Source: Roridomyces roridus
Lineage: Eukaryota; Basidiomycota; Agaricomycetes; Agaricales; Mycenaceae
Direction: 5' to 3'
DNA length: 64,000 nt
NCBI GenBank assembly: GCA_029378245.1
Contig: JARKIF010000017.1
Span: 682,001 to 746,000, forward strand
The notes under the pieces are model-generated. The model saw nothing but the letters and a program-made list of their open reading frames with translations, had not been told where the DNA came from and did no database searches. Positions 43,522 to 52,719 of this stretch are shown here, in pieces (within the stretch, counting starts at the first letter, position 1; the number at the start of each line of letters is the position of its first letter). Made by a program: the position numbers and the translations under genes.

Positions 43522-45594
43522 ATGGCGCCCTTTCTTTTCTTGCATCTTCTTACCCTTGTTGCCCTCGTTTCAGCAAGGTCTCTTATCGTTCACGACAGCC
43601 GCCCCGACGCCCCCGAGGGCTACGTCCACCACGGTGCCGCTCCCGAAGACCAACAGCTCACGTTACGCTTCGCCTTGGCCGGAAAGAACACTTCTGGTCT
43701 TCACGACACGTTAAAAGCTATCTCCACCCCAGGCAGTGCTTCATTTAGACGATGGCTGTCGGCGGATGAGGTGCGTTACTGCACTTTTCTTTGTGACACT
43801 TGGTTGACGGTAAATAGGTGAAATCTTTCGTTGAGCCTTCATCCGCGACGCTCGCGGCATTCCATTCTTTCGCTTCCGCCAACGGAATCAGCGCCTCCTC
43901 GGCCTCTCCACACGGCGACTGGGTTTCCATAACGGTTCCGGTCTCAAAAGCCAACGCACTCTTTCAAGCGCAGTACCAGACGTACTCCCACCCCTCGCTA
44001 GCGAAACCAGTCACCCGCACGCTGTCGATTTCACTTCCAGTCGAGCTCGCTGGGCATGTGGATGCCATATTTCCCAGTACCTCGTTTTCCAATCCCCGCA
44101 CGCCGCATGCCGCTCCGTCCGAACTTGGCACAAAGGGGAAGCCGTCCTTTACGTCGTGCGACAGCAGCGATCCCCATGGCGTGATGACCCCCAACTGTCT
44201 ACAGGCGCTATATGGTATTCCCTTGACACCAGCCTCCCGACAGGACAATAGGATCCTTGTAACGGGGTATGGAGCTAGGTCCCCGTCGAGGGAATCTCTT
44301 GCTGTACGAACCCATTTTCACGGATTCCAATTGGCGACTGATTGACCTTTTACAGGAATTTCTGACCGAATATCGACCCGACATTTCCAACAAGACGGGT
44401 TTCAACCTAATCCGACTGGGCAACGGAACCTTTACGAGCACCGGCTTGTTCGATATCACCACTTTCGAGACTGATATTGACATACAACATACTGTCGGTC
44501 AGTGCATCGGAGATTGTATCCAAGGAAGTCGTTCTCACTCGTGGCATTCAGGAATCGCCACCGGTGTACCAGTAGAGTTCCTGTCCGTGGGTAAGGATAA
44601 CGCCGACGCATTCTTGGACACCATCACTTTCGTCGAGGGCTTGCAAGATCCGCCTTCGGTCATGACGTCCTCGTACGGGTTCGATGAAAGTAGTCTCGGG
44701 GCCACCATCGCCACGTGAACACTTTCTTCTCAAGTCCATAACGAATCTGAACGCACTACAGCAAAATGTGTAACGGATACGCGGGTTTGGCAGCGCGAGG
44801 TATCACTGTACTCTTCTCTTCCGGAGATGTAAGTGAGCCTTGCCCTCGAATTCAAAGAAGTTGACAACATCTTGTACATAGGGCGGTGTGCGCGGAACCC
44901 ACGACTCCGGAACACGCTGCACCTCCAACGTCTTTGTCCCAGCATTCCCCTCCTCCTGTCCATGGGTCACAACCGTCGGTGGCACCCTAGGCATCCGCCC
45001 CGAAAAGGCAATGAACCTCACCAGCGGGGGTTTCTCCAACATCTTCCCGCGACCAGCATACCAAGACACCGCAGTCGAAAGCTTCCTCGCTACAGTACCC
45101 AACGCCTTCCCGGCCGTATTCAACAAGACCGGGCGCGGGTACCCCGACGTGGCGCTCCAAGCTAACAAGTTGGCGCAATTCTCCCAAGGGAGCCATGGTA
45201 CGGCCTACGGGACGAGTCTCTCTACGCCGATTTTCGCGTCGATGATTGCGCTGATCAATGATCGACTGCTCGCCGCTGGGGAACAACGGCTTGGATTCTT
45301 GAATCCGTGGATATACCAACATGCGGATGCGTTTACTGATATTACTGCTGGGACTAATCCGGGATTTGTTTGTCCTGCGTCATCTGTGAGGTTCTTCGAG
45401 TGCTAGCGCGCAATTGAAACTCACCCTTCTTTCTAGCTTGCATTCGAAGCCCGGGCAGGATGGGATCCACTGAGTAAGTGTTTAATGTTGAGCGCCGGCT
45501 TTTCAATTCCACTTGACTGATCGGCCTCGGTTTAGCTGGTGTTGGTAGTCCTGTTTTTAGTAAACTTCTTAACGCCGCTTTTGCGCGGTATTGA
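43522..45594 (+). CDS. Sedolisin-type (S53) tripeptidyl peptidase 2, secreted
   Basis: This is a paralogue of the gene at 26281-28371 with the same intron positions. The ATG at 43522 gives MAPFLFLHLLTLVALVSARS (signal peptide). The propeptide has QQLTLRFALAGKNTSGLHDT, RRWLSADEV and SPHGDWVSITV. The mature part has MTPNCLQALYGIPLTP and the Glu/Asp pair in FETDIDIQHTVG. It continues with GVPVEFLSVG, SSGD (oxyanion Asp), FPSSCPWVTTVGGTLG, SGGFSNIFPRPAYQ, GRGYPDVALQANKL, GTSLSTPIFASMIALINDRL (Ser nucleophile) and DITAGTNPGFVCPAS. Introns separate the last short exons: a 40-50 bp intron with a GTGAGG donor lies after ASS, and another before TGVGSPVFSKLLNAAFARY. TGA is at 45592-45594. No disabling change was found. 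Confidence 0.85.
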
Positions 45595-46129
45595 GGAGGC
45601 CTTGGTTCGAGAGAGGATTTTGTTTTCGCCGTATTTAAGATGGACCTCTCTTTTCGTTTTGGGCTACTTGCAGTGTCGAACATCACTACACGGTTGGATG
45701 CATAAAAACGATTCTTCTGAGCGTAACGGCACCGTAGTAGCCAGCGCTGGTATTTGGGTCAGTGTAGGGATGAACATGGCGATGTGGATGTGGCTGACCT
45801 CCTTCATGAATCAGCTCGACGGAATCTCACTCCAGCCAAGAAGAAAGCGACTGTGCACCACATCTTTGTTGGGCAGTGGAAGAGAAGAAACTGACTCTGT
45901 GCCGCATCGTGAGAACAGACTCGAACTTTTGGCGTTCATAGAGTCACTGGGAATGGTGGGGGAGATATCCTCGGTCAAGCGCTGGAAAACGCTTGAAGAA
46001 GCATCACACTTTCAGGACGTAGTGGTCAACCTGGAGTCGAACCAGCCTGAATTGAATTTGGGTCCCGTACATCCATTAGATATCGTCCTCTGGAATAATC
46101 CAACGACGAGATTCTACTCCAAGATGAGA

Positions 46130-47008
46130 TCATCTGTATGTGAAGCAACAAGACAACGAACTTGGTTCAATCTCGCCACGCCGTTTCTTTTCCACAAACT
46201 TCTCAGCGCGGGCCCAGAAATCCACGCCTCCCCTGACTCCGATTTGCCAATCAACCTTGTACTGCTCGTTCGGCAGTCCCATGAGCACACATCGCTCATC
46301 CTCAACCGGGGGCTCGGTTTCAAACGGCCGCTCCCCATCTGGGTCCATGACAACCAGAATGCAGAGTTTCTTGCAGTCTGTGAGGACTTGCGTGGTCTGC
46401 TCCGCGCCCAACCGACAATCCATGTTGATCGCCAAATGTGTTAGGGCGGGCAGGAGTGCGACTCCGCGCAAGACAGTGTTGAGAGCCTCGTCGTACGAAT
46501 CGAATAGATCTAGATGAGTGATATTTGTGTATACCGGGAACTTGAGATCTATAGGACCGAGTGTGCTTTCGAGCGAGATTGAGAGCCGTGTGATGTTCTT
46601 GAGGGGCTTGATGAGCTTGGAGAGGTTGAGCCCGGGGAGGATGTCCATTATGGACATCGATTGGATGTCGACGGCCACCCTGAGAAGTGCCTCGGTTGCA
46701 GTCGCGCTTTCCGAATCGTCGACCAGGATGTGGTGCACATGTTTGCGGAGGAAGTCGGGGGGCTTCTCGAGAATTGGAACCATAATGGATTGGTTGGATT
46801 CTCCCAAGGATAGCACTGCGTAAAGGATCGGTTCGATCCTGGACACGACTCTTTAGACACCCTCCATTGAATGCCTCGTGGATACTGACCATGCAAGGAC
46901 CCGATGGGCGACGAGAAGAAGGCGAGGAATGGTCGTCGGATAAAGAAGTGCCGAAAACTCGAAGATCTCTCTCTCGAGCTCTGGGGGTAAACGAGGTTCA
47001 ATCGGCAT
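46130..47008 (-). CDS. F-box-like/hypothetical agaric protein
   Basis: This is a two-exon gene. The first exon starts MPIEPRLPPELEREIFEFSA (47008) and runs to RLLLVAHRVLAW. An intron (GTCAGT...TCCAG, about 46893-46844) joins in phase to IEPILYAVLSLG. The second exon has ILVDDSESATATEALLRVAV, LNLSKLIKPLKNITRLSISL, ITHLDLFDSYDEAL and LPALTHLAINMDCRLG, that is LRR-like segments, and ends SLSCCFTYR with TGA at 46132-46130. The LPPELEREIFE...LLLVAxRVLxWIEPxLY opening is a common agaricomycete F-box-like module. The role (SCF adaptor) is inferred from the family. Confidence 0.6.
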
Positions 47009-47260
47009 CCAGATGAAGGCTGGGAGCAAGAGCGACTGATCATTATCAGGTCGGATCACCGATCTTTGACTTTCTCAGCACATGACTCCACCTCTCTCGT
47101 CCCGAACCACCATCTTGTTTGTCTCGTTTCTGCCTAAGTTGACTCAGCAGTAGGATGCGAATACGAAGTTCGTTACGAAGGAGCTTGAATCTTATCAGGT
47201 CCGTACGTGATCAGACCAAATGATCAGGCCGTTTTGAGGCCGTTACTAATTGAGAAAACT

Positions 47261-47560
47261 GCCCGAAACCACCGGGAAATGTGTTAGTCCGGACTCAGGT
47301 TACTTCGTAAGTACAATAACGGTATCGGGACAGTCTACATACCATGAAACTAACCCATATGATATATCTCACCTGCAAATCGAGAAAACTGCCCGATTGC
47401 TGCCCGAAACCACCGCAAGCTTACGCTCGACTTGTCCTCGCTGGCCACCGTTTGTGCATCCGCCGCCGAGGTGAACGCATACCCCTAACCACTCCAGGTC
47501 AGTCGTTGATTACGAGGAGCTCCCCTGTTAACTAGTTGACAGGCACACCAGGTGAATTCA
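47261..47560 (+). pseudogene. SDR relic: promoter plus one exon fragment
   Basis: GAAACCACCGGGAAATGTGT at 47265 matches the upstream region of the SDR gene at 50145. About 130 bases later the sequence reads RKLTLDLSSLATVCASAAEV, the third exon of the SDR genes, but ends at a TAA within NAYP, followed by the exon's old splice donor and an ACACCAGGTG acceptor. The dinucleotide fold exons are missing. Confidence 0.65.
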
Positions 47561-47616
47561 GCTCGATGCGTCAGCGCATGGATTGGTTGGTAAGTGAACT
47601 AGCCGAGCTTCGTCTG

Positions 47617-47624
47617 TATAAAAG
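47617..47624 (+). promoter_or_regulatory. TATA box of SDR copy 1
   Basis: TATAAAAG lies about 35-40 bases before the MSFSAETT start codon at 47658. The same box at 50105-50112 precedes SDR copy 2 at the same distance, so the in-frame ATG at 47625 is too close to be the usual start. Confidence 0.6.
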
Positions 47625-47657
47625 ATGGAAACAAAAACCAACCTCGCCATCCTCGCC

Positions 47658-49830
47658 ATGAGCTTTTCCGCAGAGACCACAGCTCAGCAAGTCTCCGACG
47701 CTTTTGCCCAAGAAATCGCAGGAAAGAATGGTTCGTTGAAACTGGTTGAATTTTTTCTTCATCCCGCTGACGTTGAAGCAGTCTTGATTACTGGGACTTC
47801 GATCGGAGGGATTGGGTTCGAGACGGCGCGTGTCATGGCCAAGTACGCCAACTTGGTTATCATCAGTGGCTACAACCACGAGCGGTGCGTGAATATCTTT
47901 CGCGGAACCTGGTGCCTCATATGCTGTGTAGGTTGCAACTCAGCGAAGACGCCATCAAGAAAGAATTCCCGACGGCCAATATCCGCAAGCTGACGCTGGA
48001 CCTGTCCTCTCTTGCCGCTGTCCGTGCCTCCGCTGCCGAGGTTAACGCGTACCCCGAACCACTTCACGTCAGTTGCTCATTACTATGGATGATTCCGCTG
48101 TTAACAAATATACCAGGTGCTCATCAACAACGCCATTGCCCCTGTCGTGGCGCTCCATGAGACTGTAGACGGCTTCGAGAGTCAAATGGCAATAGGCCAC
48201 ATCGGGCCATTCCTTTTCACCAACTTGATCGCCCCCAAGCTAATTGCCGCGCGCACGGCAACTTACACTCCTCGCGTCGTCTTTGTCTCCAGCCTCGGGC
48301 ATGTCTTTGGTACTGGTGTCCATCTTGACACGTTTGGGAAGCTCTTGCCGGGCAAGTACAAAAATATCATGGAGCCCTATGTGGAGACGAAGAGCGCTAA
48401 TATCATGAACGCGATCGAGCCGGGGTGGAAGGCGGGGCTGAAGGTGCAGGTAGATGCAACGAAAGAGGAGGCGAAGGAGAGGGCGCTTGCTGAGCCATCG
48501 CGGGTGAAACTGTTCTCGGACGGCTCGCTCGTGGATGGTAAGGTGGGAGCGGCGGGGGTGTTGATGATTGACAGGGTGGTGAAACGGCAGAAGGGACTGT
48601 TGTTGGGGTCGGCGAGGCATTACGGTGTGTATGAGGCGGAAGGAGTAGGGCAGATCTTGGCACTGGAGTGTCTGGAGGAGGAGGAGGACGTCAGGATCGA
48701 GGGAGTCGTGCCATTGGGGTTGGACAGTACCTCGGCGATACAGGCCACGGCGAACGCTAAAACTGGGACCGGGCGATACATCTGGGACAAATTCCACAGG
48801 AGGTTGCGGAAAACCAAAGAGGCTCATCCGAGTTTGAGGCTGCGCATCGACTGGACGCCCGGACACGTCGACATCCCGGGGAACGAGGCTGCAGACGCGG
48901 CAGCGAAGAGGGCAGCACTGGAAGGCTCTTTCGGCGATGCTATTGCGGTTTCGTCGGTTTTGCCCTACAGCAAATCAGCACTCTTGCTCGCGCACACTCG
49001 TATCCTTCAGGGAGCGGCGAAGAAGGAGTTCAGAAGATCGCCCAGATACAACCGGATCAAGGATGTTGACGACAGCTTGCCATCACCCAAATTCAGAAAA
49101 AACACATCTTCCCTCCCCCGCAAACATGCTTCCCTCCTCTTCCAATTACGCTCGCACCATGTCCCTCTCGCCCGGCACCTGCATCGTCTCAAGAAGGCGC
49201 CTTCACCGGTCTGCCCTTGCTGCGAGGTAGCCGAAGAAACAGTCGCGCACTATTTATTTTTCTGCGAGGCCCACCACCACGCCCGACAAGCAATGTACGC
49301 GTCCAACCGCAAAGCCCAGTACTCCAAGCATCTCCTGAACGACCCGGACCTCTGGCCGGACCTCTTTGCGTACGTGCAACGCACCCGCCGATTCCACTCC
49401 GTCTTTGGAGACTTCAAACCGTTGGAAAAGCCCAAGAAGTAGATGGACACGGAGTGCGCTATACATTTTCTTTTCTCTTATTATGCTTCTCCTTCTCATT
49501 ACCTACTCACGACCACCCATGACCTACACTTTACTTACTGGTTCCACCCAGTACGCGGACTTTCCGCTTGGCGCGTCGTCCTGACACGGCGCGCAAAGTT
49601 TCGAGCTAGCACGATATTCTTATAGAGCACTTCGGACTCTCAGCTACTATACCAGCAGATACAGACGGACCACCACTAGATAGTACATTCCTACCATATG
49701 TCTTAGACACAAAGGGAATAAAACAAGGATACAAAAAAAAAAAAAAAAACGCGATCGAGCTCTCGCGCCGTGCGCAGGGTAATGGGCGAGCAGCGCGTGA
49801 ACGTAGTCGTTTCCCCACTAGTGGTCTCAG
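47658..49830 (+). pseudogene. Short-chain dehydrogenase/reductase copy 1, disrupted by a LINE
   Basis: This is an NAD(P)-dependent oxidoreductase of the SDR fold. Exon 1 (ATG 47658) is MSFSAETTAQQVSDAFAQE; after an intron come VLITGTSIGGIGFETAR (TGxxxGxG cofactor motif) and KYANLVIISG. Exon 3 has AIKKEFPTANIRKLTLDLSS; exon 4 has VLINNAIAP, VVFVSSLGH and PYVETKSANIM (Tyr-x-x-x-Lys). At 48420, in the codons NAIE, a LINE fragment begins and the reading frame runs on into its RNase H region to 49442. The SDR sequence resumes after the poly(A) (ELSRRAQG, 49748 onward) but soon degenerates. The catalytic core is present, but the C-terminal substrate lobe is lost. Confidence 0.8.
48421..49747 (+). 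mobile_element. 5'-truncated LINE fragment with RNase H domain
   Basis: The 13-bp duplication AACGCGATCGAGC (48408-48420, 49748-49760) and a 17-nt A tail (49733-49749), with AATAAA at 49717-49722, mark a target-primed insertion. The fragment encodes the C-terminus of a non-LTR polyprotein: RNase H with the acidic residues in LFSDGS, LALECLEEEE, LGLDSTSAIQ and GNEAADAAAK plus TPGHVDIPGNEAA. This is followed by a z-binding motif CPCC...HYLFFC and a stop at 49440-49442. Reverse transcriptase is missing. Confidence 0.85.
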
Positions 49831-50104
49831 GTTTTCCAGGCCTTTGCCCATGTTCTGTTCTGTTCAATCATTGTCTGTACGTGCTTTCTCGTCGACCTCA
49901 CTGCAACCGCGGCCTCCGAGTACCGGAATTAGCAATGAATTAGTACACAACAAGCTTCCCCGCCATCTTTTTTGACCAATCAAGTCTCGGGCCGCCCTGA
50001 TTGATTGTGCTGTTCGCGGCCTGAAACCACCGGGAAATGTGTCAGCCAGCCTACTTCATAAGCACAATAACGGTACCGGGACCGTTGCGGCACCGTCTAC
50101 ATAC

Positions 50105-50112
50105 TATAAAAG
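50105..50112 (+). promoter_or_regulatory. TATA box of SDR copy 2
   Basis: TATAAAAG lies about 35-40 bases before the ATG at 50145. The upstream block GAAACCACCGGGAAATGTGT (about 50022) is shared with the relic copy at 47265. Confidence 0.6.
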
Positions 50113-50144
50113 CTGAAACCGATATCTGCAAAGCCATCTTCACC

Positions 50145-51765
50145 ATGAGCTTCTCCGCAGAGACCACAGCTGAACAAGTCGCCGACACCTTTGCCAGAGA
50201 AATTGCAGGAAAGAACGGTTCGTTGGACTGGTTAGATTTCTTTCTTACGTCGCTAATGTCGGACCAAGTCTTGATCACTGGGACTTCGATCGGAGGGCTT
50301 GGATTTGAGACGGCGCGTGTTATAGCCAAGTACGCGAACTTGCTCGTCATCACGGGATACAACCACGAACGGTGCGTGATTTAGGGTGCTGTTTTTAATG
50401 CCTGTTTGCAAACCGGTTTATAAACCGCTGTTTATAAACCCGGTTTATAATGTTTCTCGACGGATGTTCGGTTTATAAACGGCACACAGGATCAATCTGA
50501 TACCATCAATCGTGCTGATGGCAGTCTGATGAGTGTTCTACTTGCTCAATGGTGGGTCAAAGCCCAGTCAGAGCTTATGGAAACTCACAGAGGCACGTCA
50601 GAGGCTCCACCGTCCGGGGAAGGTGAAAATAGTTGACAAATGGCTCTCAGAACCGTGAATTTCCTCTTCTGCTATTCGGTTTATAAACTGGTTTATAAAC
50701 GCCCTGTTTGCAAATCAGGTTTGTAAACCGGTTTTTAAGGGTCTGGGAATTAAAAACAGCACCCTAGCGTGATTGCCTTGCGGCAAGTCCCTGCTTGTTG
50801 AGCCCGGCCAGTTTGCAACAGAGTGAAGACGCCATTAAGAAAGAATTCCCGACCGCCAATATCCGCAAGCTGACGCTCGACCTGTCCTCTCTTGCCGCTG
50901 TCCGTGTCTCCGCTGCCGAAGTGAACGCGTACCCCGAACAACTTCACGTCAGTCGTTCGTTACAAGGAAATCTGCAACTAACAGGCACACCAGGTGCTCA
51001 TCAACAACGCCGTAGCGCCCTTCGTGTCGCTCGAGGTGAATGCAGACGGCCTCGAGTACCAAATGGCCACAGGCCACCTTGGGCCGTTCCTTTTTACCAA
51101 CTTGCTCGCACCCAAACTCATTGTCACTCGCACGTCAACGTACACTCCTCGCGTCGTGTTTGTCTCGAGCCTCGGGCACGCCATGGGGCCTGGTGTCCAC
51201 TTGGACACCTTTGCCAAGCTCCTGCCAGGCAAGTATACGAAAGTTATGGAGCCCTATGTAGAGACGAAGAGCGCAAATATTATGAATGCGATCGAGTTAT
51301 CGCGCCGTGCGCAGGGGAAACTCTTAGCCCTCAGTCTGCACCCGGGTGGTAGGTCGTTCAGCTCTTTATGTCACAACCTGGCTGATATCTCAACTGCAGC
51401 TATTGAAACAACTGCGACTCAACGTCCAGCAAGTAAAGCCATGTTGACTGAAGTCGGTGTGTGTCTTTGGCATCTTGCTCCTGGCTTGTTCGAAACAGTT
51501 TGGTCCCAGGTATGTACACCCCTGACGGCGAACGCAACCGTGATGCACCGATACCATGGAAGACTATGGAGCAGGGCGCTGCGACGTGAGTCTCATCTCC
51601 GAATCGCTTTGTGAAATACATCCCAGGCTCATAATATATTACAGTACCGTCGTAGCTGCCTTTGACCCCAGCCTGTCTGGTCAGTGTCCTCCTCACTTTC
51701 TGATGTGCTTGAATTACGTGTTTACACCAACCCTAGACAAGCCAGGTGCTTTCCTCAACGACTGA
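50145..51765 (+). CDS. Short-chain dehydrogenase/reductase copy 2, premature stop
   Basis: This is the same SDR family as copy 1. Exons give MSFSAETTAEQVADTFARE, VLITGTSIGGLGFETAR, AIKKEFPTANIRKLTLDLSS, VLINNAVAPFVSLE, VVFVSSLGH, PYVETKSANIM and LLALSLHPG. Further exons are IETTATQRPASKAMLTEVG, MYTPDGERNRDAPIPWKTME, TTVVAAFDPSL and DKPGAFLND. The frame then meets TGA (51763-51765) where the family usually continues, and the codons after it still read KVANELIAPHTSDP; a last exon after an intron reads ESVKKVWILTEEAVGQSFEF to a TGA at 51918-51920. A single-base change to TGA therefore removes about 40 C-terminal residues. A 385-bp MITE sits in the second intron. The truncated enzyme keeps its cofactor and catalytic motifs; activity is uncertain. 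Confidence 0.7.
50382..50766. mobile_element. hAT-type MITE, 385 bp, copy 2 (intronic)
   Basis: The termini are TAGGGTGCTGTTTTTAA and its complement, with 8-bp duplications GCGTGATT (50374-50381, 50767-50774). Subterminal TTTATAAACCGG repeats in both orientations match the family of the element at 11665-12064. It lies wholly within an SDR intron, leaving the GTGCGT donor and the CCAG acceptor intact. Confidence 0.9.
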
Positions 51766-51953
51766 AAGGTCGCGAACGAACTGATTGCGCCCCACACTTC
51801 CGATCCTGTGCGCAATTCTCGCTTTTTAGTCTGTTTCTTCGCTGACGGTCTATGTAGGAAAGTGTCAAGAAGGTGTGGATCCTGACGGAGGAAGCTGTTG
51901 GACAGTCGTTTGAATTTTGAGCCCACAACAAGTTAAACACTTAAGAATAATAT

Positions 51954-52714
51954 CTAAACTTTCAATAAGATGTTCGAATCCCGAGTTGAGACACGAATGC
52001 GGAAGGTTCCCAATGATGACTGTGTACTATGAGTTGATCGAGTAACGCCACGTCGGCCTCGTCTCCTTTGAGCCAATCGAAGGAAACCTGGACCGGGAAG
52101 TTGCCAGACAGAAGGAGCTGCCTTACTTGGAATGAGCCCCGATAAAGGGTTTTCGGCGAGCCCGCCCACTTGGGCAGGGATAAATCGATTGAGCTCCTCA
52201 ATTCCAGCGCGGACAAGGCCGAATCTCTCCATAGCCGGCAAATCTGGCCCAGGCGGAGGGCGGCCATGGTCGAGTTCGTCGAGTGAAAGACGTCCGATTG
52301 AAGACGTCAAGCCACAGTTTCTGGTGGGATTCGACGAACGGCCGACAACACTGATTTATGCCGGCGGAGAGATTCTGTAGCCTCCCGGCGCTTATACTTG
52401 AGCTGCTTGATATTCTTCATCGGGACCTCCGCGATTTTTTCATTCAAGGCATCAATGTATGCCTGCGTTTCGGCAAGGAAAGCGCGGATGGGCTGGATTT
52501 CTGTATCAAAGGGAGCTTCGTTGCTTCCAAGCAGACGAGGCCGACACGGAGATTCCAGAATCCTATGGAAGCTGTCCAGTTGAGCATCGAGAATGGGAAA
52601 TGGTTTCCTTTCTAGATCTGCAACCAGCTTGAGACTGGGCGTTGGGGACAAGTCGCGAGGAGCACGTGTTTCGTTACGTAAGCGACCTCGGTCTGTCTCT
52701 GCTTCTCTCTTCAC
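51954..52714 (-). pseudogene. F-box protein pseudogene
   Basis: The minus strand reads a coiled-coil-like N-terminus (YIDALNEKIAEVPMKNIKQL, KSVLSAVRRIPPETVA), where an F-box of the type seen at 42905 should begin. A stop and frame change follow. In another frame it continues MAALRLGQICRLWRDSALSA, then KGDEADVALLDQLIVHSHHW, and ends at SQLGIRTSY. The order RRIPPE...RLGQICRLWRD matches agaricomycete F-box proteins. It lacks the LRR half. Confidence 0.55.
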
Positions 52715-52719
52715 GACAT

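Noticed and set aside
45539..46444. 301-codon plus-strand ORF after sedolisin 2
   Set aside because: It begins inside the last exon of sedolisin 2 in another frame and its end is antisense to the F-box-like gene at 46130-47008. No motif was recognised.
47625..47657. Alternative SDR copy 1 start METKTNLAILA
   Set aside because: It lies 1-2 bases after the TATA box, too close for transcription initiation upstream of it, and copy 2 supports the MSFSAETT start.
48117..49442. A genuine ancestral SDR-RNase H fusion enzyme
   Set aside because: The 13-bp duplication, poly(A) tail and resumption of SDR sequence at 49748 show it is an insertion event, not an evolved domain architecture.
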